64,000 bases of DNA from Linyphia triangularis (Eukaryota > Arthropoda > Arachnida > Araneae > Linyphiidae): assembly GCA_963978545.1 (NCBI GenBank), contig OZ021721.1, forward strand, positions 107,406,366 through 107,470,365, read 5' to 3'. Of this stretch, positions 11,098 through 22,432 are shown in pieces. The notes beneath the pieces were generated by a model. The model ran no database searches. It saw nothing but the letters and a program-made list of their open reading frames with translations, and was not told where the DNA came from. Within the stretch, counting starts at the first letter, position 1; every line of letters starts with the position of its first letter. The position numbers and the translations under genes were made by a program.

Positions 11098-11929
11098 GAA
11101 CATACACATGAATTCACCCAGGGTGAAGTTTGCTTATGATATGCTTTTCTTACACAGAAACCTAGTTATGTTATGTTTACATTGATTGTGTAAAATCTAT
11201 TAACATTTTAATATTTAATTTCTAATTAAGTGAAAGTATTTGGTTTATTTAAATTACTTGTTAACCTTCTTCCCTCCTCTTTTATTGTTTACAATTTTAA
11301 TATTACTTTCATGTTTCCGTATAAACTTGAAATTTTTATACAGGGACAATTTGTGATTGCAGTTTTACACACAATAAGTAGGAACAATGGTGTTTGCTGT
11401 CTTGTATCGGTTTTTTCTGGGATATCTATCACTAGATGCACATACGTTGGACAGTTTTCTCTTGAAATACCTCCCATAAACATTCAATTCGTAACACTCA
11501 AGACAAATATCAACAGACCTGATTTTGCAGAAATAATATTTTGGAGCAATATACTTCTCATGTAGCTAATACTACACAATATTTCTAATATAACTAGACT
11601 CACTATTCCAAATCTTAATTTATGTTCCTATTGGCTAAACAAGTGTCCTGACACATTACTAAGTAATAACTAAACTATTTAGAAATGGAACATAACAAAC
11701 ATTAAATCAACTTAACTACAATCAATAACTTAATTGGATTGAGTTTTCTGACTGCATATCTTTACAGAATATCATTCGTCTTTAGAATGTTCTTAACAGG
11801 CTCAAAGGCCAATAATAAAAAAATCAACCCATTGACATTAAAATATAAAGCTATCCAGGAAAAATCAAAGAGTGTAAAAACATAACATAAATTTAAAAAA
11901 AAACAAAAAAAAACTTGGATTTGTGGTTT
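11098..11929. other. AT-rich sequence with one unassigned 111-codon frame
   Basis: An open frame on the plus strand (11230-11565) overlaps a 64-codon frame on the minus strand (11289-11483). Neither has a motif I recognise, and I see no start context or polyadenylation signal tied to them. The segment is slightly less AT-rich than its surroundings, so a decayed repeat or an exon cannot be excluded. Confidence 0.3.
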
Positions 11930-12319
11930 TTAAGGGGGTCTGGATCTCAAAATTCTAAAATCTTTATTTTTAGAATTATTTTTCTGAAATTCTTTATGCA
12001 TCAATATATGATGCTTTGAAACTTAAAAAACTATTTTAAATTTTCAAATTTAAATTTTTTTTTTTTTTTATTAAAAAACTTCAAAATTTTGGTATTTCCT
12101 AATTTTGTTATACCTAAAACAGTTTTTTAAAAAATCACTTCATTTTTGCATTAAATTAATTCTTAAAATTCATATAAAAAACTGCCTTCATGATTTTTCA
12201 ATAAATTCATTAGAAATATATATATATTTCTAATTATTTTTAAATACTTGCATTATTTTTTACAATAATAATATATTTTTTTTATAATTATAAAAATGTT
12301 AAGTCTCAGACCCCTTTAA
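11930..12319 (+). mobile_element. GGTCC-family AT-rich element, copy 2
   Basis: Begins ttaagggggtctggatctc and ends gtctcagacccctttaa, which is the inverse pattern. TTAA lies at both edges. The interior is nearly pure A and T, with many T runs. It is 390 bp, so it is shorter than the other members. Non-coding. Confidence 0.65.
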
Positions 12320-12833
12320 GGTTTGAAAGCAATTCAATCTACTTTAAACACATTCTGGACTCATAAAGATTCTGGAAACACCACTAATCAATACCAAAAG
12401 CATCTTTTTATTAAATTTACTAAAATAATTATGCGTATCACATAGAAACATTGCTGATGTATTCACGAAAAAAGTGTTAACAAGAGTAAAAGCTATTCAA
12501 CACTAATGATTCTCGGAGTTAATAAACTAAAAACACCAACGTAAGCCAGCATTTTCGATGTCTCAGCAAGGGTGCAATTTCTTTCTATTTAGAACAAAAC
12601 TGATGCACTCTGTCGGAATGTTATTATTCCAAATTTTTATTAGCGCGCAGGGTTGTGAAGGCTCGCCTCTTAGCCCGATTATGTAATCTGGGATGTTTGC
12701 CAAAAACGATTTATTCGGCATGAGAGAATGAAGGCAGGTAATTGCGGATAGGACAAGCGTCCTCGTTGGAGAAACAATGATTATGACAAACTACTGAAGT
12801 TTTTCTTCAAATATGTAATAAAAGGATACTTGA
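12320..12833. other. Single-copy, less AT-rich segment
   Basis: About 12541-12790 is clearly richer in G and C than the surroundings ('gcgcgcagggttgtgaaggc', 'gcggataggacaagcgtcc') and has no partner in the window. No open frame of note crosses it. It could be a conserved non-coding element, a decayed exon or an unrepresented repeat. Confidence 0.35.
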
Positions 12834-13536
12834 TTAACACTAGAAAGACGGGAGCTTAGTATATACCTATATTGCCTGAAAGCAGTCAAAATGACTGCAT
12901 TGTGAAAAAATAACTTAATTTGTTTAACAGTAATTTTTAATATATTTTATATCACTTACAGTCATATAACAAGTTATTAATAAGTATTAACAATAAAAAA
13001 AAATGTATTTCAGTTCGAAAAAAAATAATTTATACATTATCTGGACATTTTAGCCGTATCGATTACAGTATGAGATCATACACTCAGTGATCCTCCTTCC
13101 CATCTGAATTACGTTACAGCGCGTTCAAAGGGAACAAAGCGCGTGGCCAGGCCTGGCATAAAGATTCGAATAACAAGTACGAATAACAATAACAATAACT
13201 TTAGTTATTGAACAACTGCAACTTATCAAGTATATGTCGAAATCGACAATTTACAATTTATCATGAACTTGCATGTTATCATGTTATTCCAATCCAGAGC
13301 CGAACTGGTCTTTTCCAAGCAGTCAAAATGACTGCTTTTCGGCAATATAGGTATAACACATATATATATACCGGAAGTGAAGGAGGGGGGGGCAACAACA
13401 ATGATTAATTAACCCATTTATATGTTGTAGAAAAAGTCACAAAATTATAAGAAGCTGTGTCATTATTTAAATAATTATTTTTTTAATTGAAATTCAAAAG
13501 CAGTCAAAATGACTTGCTTAGGCAATCTAGTGTTAA
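12834..13536. mobile_element. 703-bp TTAA-flanked element with internal palindromic motif
   Basis: TTAA followed by cactaga opens the element, and tctagtg followed by TTAA closes it, so short inverted ends sit inside a TTAA duplication, as in piggyBac-type elements. The palindrome gcagtcaaaatgactgc occurs near 12887 and 13320, and a near-copy near 13500. Each lies beside an 'ttgcctgaa' or 'aggcaat' segment, so the ends and an internal site share a motif. A G-rich tract (13382-13391) and a TATA dinucleotide run lie inside. There is no transposase; the 66-codon frame 13208-13408 is not convincing. Confidence 0.65.
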
Positions 13537-13725
13537 AATCAACAGTAAGCGGAATGTTATAATTTTTAGCATGGATCGAAAGTTTGTAGGTGATGATTGT
13601 ATAATGTTGATTATTTGAGGGTATTTTATCAATATCCGCAGGGCCAGACTTACAAATGCAAGGGCCCAGGGCACGTAACCTAATGAGGCGTCCTTCTCGT
13701 GATAGATGACTTCCGAAAAAACATT
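13537..13725. other. Unassigned sequence before SINE-A
   Basis: Contains a GC-richer patch (about 13635-13700, 'agggcccagggcacg') that may be an old SINE or LINE scrap. The 76-codon minus-strand frame here is not recognisable. Confidence 0.35.
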
Positions 13726-13884
13726 GCCGACCAAAAGGTATAGTGGTTAGTGTGCTAGCTTCTGGACCGCGAGGTTGCGGGTTCGAGTGTTTGTAAATGT
13801 ATGTTGGCTTGTCTAATGACGAATGTTTCGGCGCATTATAGCCCTCGTGTTGCTGACGGCGCCAGATAATCTGAATACAACCAA
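13726..13884 (+). mobile_element. SINE-A copy 1 (tRNA-derived), 13-bp target duplication
   Basis: The head ggtatagtggttagtgtgct carries an RNA polymerase III A box, followed by gcgggttcgagt (13778-13789), the start of a B box. A small deletion removes the second half of the B box and the next bases (cccgtgtaaggcatggg in other copies). The body 'ggcgcattatagccctcgtg' and the tail aatacaaccaacc are intact. The direct repeat ccgaaaaaacatt flanks it exactly (13713-13725 and 13885-13897). This copy should be unable to use its internal promoter normally. Confidence 0.93.
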
Positions 13885-14565
13885 CCGAAAAAACATTATA
13901 CCAATGAAAGAGTTATAAAATTATATACCAATTGTAAAAAATAAAAATTGTTTGAATAATAATTTAGATAAACAAAAATTGCATCAAATGAATTGCACAA
14001 TAAATGACATTTATTAGATTATAGTAAAATGGATATTCCATAAAAAAAAAAGCGCTGCGTTCAACACAATCTCCCTTGATATATTTTTCGGTCATAAATT
14101 CCAGATCACACCTCCGTAAAAACTGTTTCAAAATTGATATTAGAAAATTCACTGCAAGACATTAACTTGTTACTTGATCAGCCTATAAACAAACATATTT
14201 AACGGATAGGTACTGTAAAAAAAAATTTAAAATAATGTTAAAAATATTTTTGAAGATACTTCAAATTTTTTAGTGCCCTTTCATTTCAACAAATTGCACT
14301 TTTAGTATCCCAAACGAATAGGTTATTTGAAGGACCAAATAAATTACTTGAAGGAAACTTTAGGTAATCAAGAAACAGTTCTACTGAAAGGTGTGTTTTT
14401 TTTATTATTATTATATTTTTTTTAAATATATTTATTGATCTAGCACCCACAATTACAACGTCACTTGTTTTAAAACCAAGTGTAACCTAAAGAAATATAT
14501 TACTCAAAACTCAATTTCGGCAAAATGTGACTTTTTTCTTTTTAATGACCGATTTCATTTTAGTT
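13885..14565. other. AT-rich sequence, nothing recognised
   Basis: No repeat partner or credible gene. The minus-strand 62-codon frame at 13964-14152 is not recognisable. Confidence 0.45.
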
Positions 14566-15489
14566 AATTTCCTATCTCTATATATAAAAACCAAAGCTCT
14601 CACTCACTCACTGACTCATTACTAATTCATCCATTTCGGAGGACATTCTGGCCATTTGGTTGTCTAGCGGTGCAATCATCAGGCTGGTCAGTATCTGTGA
14701 AAAATAGGCTGCTCCGGTTCAGATATTGTATTTTTTTGTTTTATATATATATATATATTTTAAATATAAGTAGTTGCCTTCCTTAAAAAAATTTTATCAA
14801 ACCATTTAAATCCCAATCACTCCCATCATAACTATTAACTATTATTAGACTATTACTTTAGTTTGCATACAAAAAAATTACTTAACATTTCACATTACTT
14901 TAATTTTTTAGATCATGTTGGATTTAGATGATCTAAGATTTATATTTATCGTATTAAGACTTTTTACTAGTTTTATAACTTTTAAGTTTAAATATATATT
15001 ATCATTTCGAATGTCATTTTCTAATAGATATACTGGTTATATTCCTGTACATTCTTTTTTTGCAATTTAGATTTCTTTGCAACACACTTATCAATGTTTT
15101 ATATAAACCAAGTTCACTCAAAGAAGGTATAATTAGTAGTGACATTGAAATGGGAAAGTTTGATTTAAAACTAATTATTAAAACAATTAAATTACTAAAA
15201 TTAATTAGTTAATAAAACTAATTATTTAAATTAATCATTAAATATTAATACTTAATTAATACGATATATTTATTATTATCTCTATTTAACTTCTTAAATA
15301 TTTATTGGAATTATTTTATAATTAACAATAAATATTAAATTTGATTATTAATCTTATTGAAAATTGGGGTTGGAATAAATCTTAAATCACCGGATGGATT
15401 TTATGCCCCAGTAAGCTCCTGCTCACTTCCTATTTAGCCTTGACTCTGAAATGTGGTAAAAGAGTTAACATGAACTAACTTAGAAATAG
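14566..15489. mobile_element. Possible Helitron-like 5' region, low confidence
   Basis: At about 14575 the sequence tctatatataaaaaccaaag, then repeats of cact/gact, resembles the 5' starts of many non-autonomous Helitrons (TC start, then TATATAAAA). The tandem repeat at 15490 contains 'ctctgaaatttggtgcaaat', a phrase of a kind often found in arthropod Helitrons. No CTRR 3' end with hairpin was located. The middle (14740-15350) is AT-rich, with a TA dinucleotide run. The idea is inference only. Confidence 0.25.
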
Positions 15490-16160
15490 TAAGTTATTCC
15501 GATCTCAATTAACTATTTTTAATGGGTCGAAAATGCTCGAAATGTTTCAAACGAAGGATACTCAAATGATATCATAACTCTGAAATTTGGTGCAAATTTC
15601 AACAGGGGAAAGCTTAGATAAAGTAAGCTATTCCGATCTTAATTGACTATTTTTTTACGGATTGAAAATACTCGAAATGTTCCATACGAAGGATATTCAA
15701 ATGATGTTATAACTCTGAAATTTGGTACAAATTTCAACAGGGGCAAGCCTATTTAAAGTAAGCTATTCCGATCCCAATAAACTATTTTTAACGGGTCGAA
15801 AATGCTCGAAATGTTCCAAACGAAGGATACTTAAATGATGTCATAACTCTGAAATTTGATGCAAATTTCAACAGGGGAAAGCTTAGATAAAGTAAGCTAT
15901 TCCGATCTTAATTGACTATTTTTTTATGGATTGAAAATACTCGAAATGTTCCATACGAAGGATATTCAAATGATGTTATAACTCTGAAATTTGGTACAAA
16001 TTTCAACAGGGGCAAGCCTATTTAAAGTAAGCTATTCCGATCCCAATAAACTATTTTTAACGGGTCGAAAATGCTCGAAATGTTCCAAACGTGGAATATT
16101 CAAATGATATCACAACTCTGAAATTTGGAACAATTTCAACTGGGCAAAGCCTAGATATAG
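15490..16160 (+). repeat. Two-level tandem array, ~134-bp units in ~269-bp pairs
   Basis: Units begin 'taagctattccgatc' at 15490, 15624, 15759, 15893 and 16028, then again at 16161. Units 1, 3 and 5 share 'taacgggtcgaaaatgctc'-type sequence, while units 2 and 4 share 'acggattgaaaatactc'. Copies two apart are nearly identical and adjacent ones are not, so the array grew by amplifying a two-unit block. Confidence 0.92.
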
Positions 16161-16790
16161 TAAGCTATTCCGATTTTAATAAACAAAATGTCAAAGGTCA
16201 AAAGATAGTCAAACGTCCTAAAAATAGAAAGCCTTCATTTCTTTTGATTGCTAAGGTATACATTATATACATAGTTTATAGCGAAACACTGGTATTCAGC
16301 TATTAGATTTTATATATTTAACAGAAAATTTTACAATTTTGTGAAAAGAGAGAGATATAGGAAGGTTGTATACGCGCAGCTGTCACTTAGGTACACTTTA
16401 ATAGCTTAACGATTCCGGATCTCTATTTGGACTTGGGTTACCAAGCACAACGAACATAGCCTAGCAACGAACATAGACTACAGTAAGCTATTCCGATTTT
16501 AATAAACAAAATTTCAAAGGTCAAAATACAGTCAAAAGTCCTAAAAATAGAAAGCCTTAATTTCTTTTGATTGCTAAGGTATACATTATAATATATTTTA
16601 TAGCAAAGCACTGGTATTCAGTTATTAGATTTTATATATTTAACAGAAAGTTGTATAACTTTGTGAAAATATAGAGGTATAGGAAGGTTGTTTGTATACA
16701 CGCAGTGGTCACTTAGGTACACTTCAATAGCTTTACAATTCTGGATCTCTATTTGGTCTTGGGTTACCAAGCACAACGAACATAAAATCC
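16161..16790 (+). repeat. ~323-bp direct duplication attached to the array
   Basis: The sequence from 16161 recurs from 16484. Both open with 'taagctattccgattttaat', pass 'agaaagcctt', 'tgctaaggtatacattata', 'ctggtattca' and 'aggaaggttgt', and end 'gttaccaagcacaacgaac'. The start is homologous to the 134-bp unit, so this larger unit seems to have captured its beginning. Frames at 16091-16306 and 16618-16812 are by-products. Confidence 0.9.
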
Positions 16791-18468
16791 TTTTAGTAAA
16801 CAGACAAATCAACCATGCGTAGAAGAGAGGCTAAAGTGTTTGGACCATTTCGCTAAATTCAAAGTTTTTCTAAGCAAAAGACAATCTAAAAAATCGTGTT
16901 CGAAACTATCCAAGGCTAAAGTGGTACAATTATTTGAATTAGTATTTTTTTTCTGTAAAGTACATTTTGTATAAATATACACTCAACTTACTTTTCTCAA
17001 TTAATTATAGATGTCTAGTTGGATAAGGGTACGGGCCAGTAGTCAAGTCACAATAATAGAATAGACGTTGTTTTTAAAAGGAAGCTTTGTTTAAACTATT
17101 GGAATTTCCTAAAACAATGAAAGTTGTGTTTTCATTATACTTAGTTTTCTGTAACACTGAAATCCTGGGAAAAAGTAATCTTTAGAAGATATAATTAAAT
17201 TCAAGTTGAAAATGTAAGAATATATATTATTTTTAATTTCATGCAAAGTTATTTAAGCTGTGCAACTAAATAATATAAAAACTAAAAGTTTGTTGTAAGT
17301 CTTTGCCATTGTTACGTTAGCTGCCCTTAGTCCTTATTTCAAGTGTGGTAATTTTTCTGCTCTTTGAAGTTATATCCATGCACATTTTGGACTAGAATTT
17401 TATAAGAGAATAAAAGTAAATAATAAGTAAAGATTTTGCCCCATTTTGTATAATATTTTACATTGAGCACTAAAATCATACAGATTTGCCTAAATACATA
17501 TCATTAAAATTATCCTTTTTGGAATATTATGTCAAGTTTACATTAGAAATTTATGTCGTATACCTCAAAAATGATAGCACACATACAGGCATTTACCATT
17601 ATTCTTTAGATGAATTAAATTTGTATTTTTTACAATTAGCTGCACAGTTCATAAAATGATTTAAACACGATAGTTTTGTTCAGCGATCATTAACTCTTCT
17701 TTAAAAAAAATTTAAAAAATAAAAAAACTTTACCGTTTTTGAAAGCTGTAATACTATATTCAAAGATAAAACTTACTAATTTAAAATATTTCTTTCATGT
17801 ATAAGATAATCCTAGTCGTACAAGATGAAAATGATGTTTTTTTAGTCCTGATTCAAAATATCGATTAGTTGTAGCGTTACAGTTAAGTTAGTCTTAAGTT
17901 AGTTTCAATGTTGAAAGGATACTTTTTTCATTGAAATATTTAATGTTTTTTCATCAGAGAATATGCATTGCTTACGACAAATTCTTATTAAACTGTTTTA
18001 CTATTCCATTGTTCAGATTTATAACAATAGGGAAATATTCTCAAAGCCCATCTCCATATTTAGCCTGAATTGTGAAAATTAGTGCTCATGTATGCAATGA
18101 CAAAGTCTATTTTAGAACTGCTGTTAGTTTAATTTCCCCTTCAAAGTGCGTCTTCTTTGTTTTTGTAATATCTTCACCTATCTTCATAATGACTCAATAA
18201 TTTCTCACGTTTTTGATAGCTTACTTGTGGGAGAATTGTTTGTGTAAGCGATTTTCCAATAGTGAGTTCTATACTTAATATTGATTATTGCTCGTCATTG
18301 CATCAGACCTATTCAGTTCCCATACTCATTACTGCTGAGCTAGGCACAACCCCACGGTTCCATACAGTGCATGCTTTCTATATCTTCCATGAGATGACAA
18401 TACTTAAAATATATTCCAATACATTCGTTTGTCAACTCCTGTTTGATCAAGATAAATCTCTCTCTCAA
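16791..18468. other. AT-rich sequence, no gene recognised
   Basis: A stretch around 17868-18030 ('gcgttacagttaagttag', 'tttcattgaaatatttaatg', 'ttccattgttcag') is a diverged relative of the duplication at 19303. Nothing else was recognised; the 75-codon frame 18262-18489 runs into the next element. Confidence 0.45.
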
Positions 18469-19024
18469 GTAAGAGGGTCCGGCAAATGAAAAATTTTCAA
18501 ATTATAAATTTTGAGTTTATAATTGTTTATTAAAATTTAAATTCTTCGCTTTAAAATGATTCAAATTTTAGTTATACTTCATTTAGAAGTATTTTAAAAT
18601 TTGTTTAAGTAAACACAAAATAAGTATGTAAATCAGGTTTTTAAACTTCAAAGACGCATTTCTCAAAATGTTGCTTTTTCGCATTGGGGTGGCATAACTT
18701 AACTTAACACAAGGAATAAATGATAAGTAACACTTTTCTTAAAAAGATAATAATTCATCTGAAATCGTAGACAATTTTTTAAACATACTTTTAATAAGAT
18801 CTAATTTTTTGAATTTAAAACAGAAAAACACCTTGTTTTAAAGTATTTAAAAGTATTCAAGTTTTATTCAGTGAAAATTTTGGAATGATTAAAGTATTGG
18901 TTATTAAATGAGATGCCCCCACAGTTGTTGAATTTAACATAACATGAATTTAACATTTAACTTTATTTAACATAAAGTTGCTGAATTTATCATTATCTCC
19001 TATGGAGGTACCGGACCTCCTTAA
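18469..19024 (+). mobile_element. GGTCC-family AT-rich element, copy 3
   Basis: Starts gtaagagggtccggca (left TTAA decayed to GTAA) and ends aggtaccggacctccttaa. The interior 'ttttgagtttataattg' and 'attaaaatttaaattcttc' matches copy 1 at 9313 in the same orientation. There is no open frame. Confidence 0.68.
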
Positions 19025-19302
19025 TTCCCTACCCTTATCGATTCAACATTCTATCAACTCAGGATTCTGAAAATTGGTACACAAACTTTCATAGCTGTAC
19101 ATATTTAATCTAAGCTATGGTGATTTCGCTTAACCACCCCTGAAGAATTAGTAAAGGGGGAAATGCACTAGTATTCAAAAAGTTAATTTATATTACTTAT
19201 TCTAGAATAAGTTATATCTAAGATGTGCGAAGATATCAGTTCATTATTGTTTGGTAATAATGAATATTATCTGATTAAAAATAACGATATAGTTATAGCT
19301 TT
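19025..19302. other. AT-rich sequence, nothing recognised
   Basis: No feature found other than short AT-rich DNA leading into the duplication. Confidence 0.45.
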
Positions 19303-19905
19303 ACAGTTGAGAATCTTGAAATGATTAAAGAATATTTTTCATCAAAAACTTTCAATGTTTATGGCTAAAGAGTTAATCATTTCTCTTTCCAAATATTTAT
19401 CTTTAAGACTTACTGTTTACGTGAAATTCGCATTGGTTTATTCAACTATTCAATTGTTCAGAAATATATAGCAATACATGCATAAATTTATAATGCTAAC
19501 CTTGCAAAACTTAAATTATTGTTCAGTCGTAAGATGTGATGATATCTAGGTTTGTGCTCCATAGTTGTAGGAATAGAACTCTTTGAATCGTTATAGCTTT
19601 ATCGAGTTATGGCTTCACAGTTGAGAAGCTTGAAATGATTAAAATATATTTTTCATTAAAAACTTTCAATGTTTATGGCTAAAGAGTTAAACATTTCTCT
19701 TTCCAAATATTTATCTTTAAGACTTACTGTTTACTTGAAATTTGCATTGGTTTATTCAACTATTCAATTGTTCAGAAATATATAGCAATACATGCATAAA
19801 CTTATAATGCTAACCTTGTACAACTTAAATTATTGTTTAGTCGTAAGATGTGATGATATCTAGGTTTGTGCTCCATAGTTGTATGAATAAAACTCTTCGA
19901 ATCGG
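19303..19905 (+). repeat. Direct duplication, ~314-bp unit, two copies
   Basis: From acagttgaga at 19303 and 19617 the two units run nearly identically through 'aaaactttcaatgtttatgg', 'ctttccaaatatttatct', 'agcaatacatgcataaa' and 'gtgctccatagttgta'. The few differences suggest a recent tandem duplication. Confidence 0.93.
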
Positions 19906-20899
19906 AATGCGACGTAACAATATTGACAGACGGAATAACGCCAGACAGCTTACGTTGCTTCGAAACACTTGAATAGATATGGTATTGCATCATTATGACT
20001 ATTAGATAGCAGGTTCAGTCTATCAAGCTAAGTTTGGCGAATGTGTCGTATTATGTTTCAGTAGCTTGTAGATGGAGATTTGATATATAGTATTCTGTGT
20101 TATCAAATAGTTATTAAATGGAATTCTGTTTTAAATGGTTTGAGAGTAAAATTATCTTGAATCGAATGTTTTTTATCATTCATTAGAAATGTAAATAGAT
20201 TATATTTAGATAATTTTTGGTATGTTCAGAACCTGATAGTGAAGATCCATCGGATAGTATAAACAACCATTTAATTACTGAAATAAAATTGTGGTAAATG
20301 TGATATGTAAAAGTACTAATCTTATGTTGAATTTCCAATTAAGAATGTTTTTAGCCATCCTGAAAACTTTGACGAATTGGAGTTAAAACCTATTAATTCT
20401 AAGACGACGATATTCTTATGTAAAAATAACATATTTTCACGTAAAGGTTGATTAAAAAACATTCAATTCCAAATATTTTTACTACACATGCTATTATATT
20501 ACAAATTCATTTTTACTTAGGTATAAAAGTAATGCATTTGTATAAACTCAGGTAGTACAGCAGTATTGGCTAATATCGGAAACAGGGGCTCTGTGAGATT
20601 GGCTAATTTTGGCTGAAACTCGAGTATAGTTCCAAAATACCCGATATTTGAAATATAAATCAAACAAAAACACCTAGAACATTTTTTGCACTCCATTTTT
20701 TCTTTTCAATAAAATATTTCAATTTTAAAACTGAGCATCAACATTTCAAAACTCCCATTATAGTTTATCCAGCATTGGGCGAGATTGGTCAATAACTGTA
20801 ACAACGGCCGGATTACAACATTCTAAATCGAGATTAGCCTATTCTGAATATGTAATGATCAGAGTTGTTGTAGCAATGTCGAATATTTACCCCAGTGGC
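19906..20899. other. AT-rich sequence, nothing recognised
   Basis: No repeat partner or reading frame of note. The 63-codon minus-strand frame at 19802-19993 extends from the duplication. Confidence 0.45.
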
Positions 20900-21320
20900 A
20901 ACTTCTTCAAACAACAGAACAATTGCTATCAAGCTTCAATACAAGCTTCGGTACATTCAACTTCGAACACAGTGTTAATTCAAGTTCAGTAAGCAAAGAT
21001 CGGATGATTCTCGAACAGTGTCCGATTCTCGTCTGATCTAATTCTATTTTCCAGCTTCCTTTCATAATCTCGAGGCGGAAATTTCTAGCAAAATCCAGCT
21101 AACCAATCGCGTGATCGAAATGACTAGAAATTTCCCGATTCATTTAGGTGTTGCCACCTTTTTTCTAACCTGTATTATCACTGTTTACAAATTCAATTAA
21201 ATAAAAATAGAAAGTTAAAATAAATACGTCAGTGTTTACAATTTTATACAGAATAAAATTAAATAGAACTTTAAAATAAATACGTCAGTATTTGCAATTA
21301 TTTACAGACGATTTTTGTAA
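20900..21320 (-). repeat. Dispersed repeat G, copy 1 (inverted partner at 50800)
   Basis: Reverse-complement matches to 50800-51150 include the segments 'gctatcaagcttcaatacaa', 'cgtgatcgaaatgactagaa', 'atttcccgattcatttaggt', 'gttgccaccttttttctaac' and 'aaataaatacgtcagt'. The last part holds a local ~70-bp direct repeat ('aaataaatacgtcagtgttt', 'aaataaatacgtcagtattt'). There is no open frame. It might be an LTR or an unknown non-autonomous element; no terminal structure is visible. Confidence 0.7.
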
Positions 21321-21380
21321 CAATATGCATGTAAGTAACGGCGTCTGTATCGTTTATTTCTGATTATTCCATCTCTTAAC

Positions 21381-21642
21381 TACAGGGTTATTATAATTAA
21401 AGTTTAATTTTCCAAAAGCTATAAAAACAAAAAGAACTACTCATCAGAATGGCCTGAATATTGATCAGGATATGTGCGAAGAAGGAAGAAATGGTACGAC
21501 ATAGGAAATAATTTTTCTTATTTTGCCATTCTATTTTCCCCTTCTTCGCGAATATTCAATTTAAATTTAAAGTCCTTCTAACCAGTATTTCTTTTTTTTA
21601 CAGCTTTTTGTGAGTTGTACTTTAACTATAAAAATTCTGTTA
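21381..21642. mobile_element. MITE-267 copy 2
   Basis: The left end tacagggttattataattaa and the right end 'actataaaaattctgtta' are imperfect inverted repeats. Inner arms 'agaatggcctgaatattgat' and 'gcgaagaagg' mirror 'ccccttcttcgcgaatattc'. Central poly(T)/poly(A) and 'ggtacgacat' parts match the other copies. It is non-coding and about 262 bp. Confidence 0.82.
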
Positions 21643-22432
21643 ACATAAGTAATTAGTAAAAATTGCAAAAAGTAAAGAATAAAAATGAGGGCCTTGATAG
21701 AGTTTCAAAAATGAGTTGGTTGGTGCTCGTTTTGTGGATGCGTCAGTAAAAGCAGTTGTAAAGTTATTTTTGTTGTAAAAAGGGTACTAGTTCTTTTCTT
21801 TTTATTGTATGAAAAATCCCTTTTAAAAGTATTCACGTAGAAGATTTCGTGTGTAACGCGATCTAGTATGTTCAAATATTTTAGATTTCAATATATATTT
21901 TTTTTTAACTGTTGCTTCGAAGTTTTTCATCCTTCATTTAAATGAATAGTTTAGTTGATAAAAGTAGAAATGTTTAATACCAGTTGTTGACACTTCTTTC
22001 ACCAATTCAAAGTAAAATGGTTAAAAAATAGTTATAATACGATTGTTTACACATAGAAAATAAACATTAGATATCATCAGTCATTCCTCCCTTTCTAATG
22101 TTATACAATCATTTGTAGTAGGTTTAAAGTCTTTAGAGAAAACCCGTCTGTGAAACAAATGTTGTTGTTTTTTAATTTTTGCAGAACAATAACAGATAGT
22201 AAACCCAAGTATAGAAATTAGATAATTCATCTTCCTGGAAAGAAAATAATTTATGTTTAAATAAAATAAAGACGAAAATCAGCTAATGGTGTTCAATGGC
22301 TCTTCTACTACGAAGATAGTCAAGAATACATTTGATTTATTCCTATATTACAACTTATACTAATCAATTGAAAACTGTCGAAATGAATTTTTAAGGGAAA
22401 TATAAAGATTCAATAATCTAGTTATTTATGCA
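21643..22432. other. AT-rich sequence, nothing recognised
   Basis: No gene or repeat partner identified before the Tc1-like element. Confidence 0.45.

Noticed and set aside
11230..11565. 111-codon frame as a gene
   Set aside because: No recognisable motif, and a competing antisense frame covers the same DNA.
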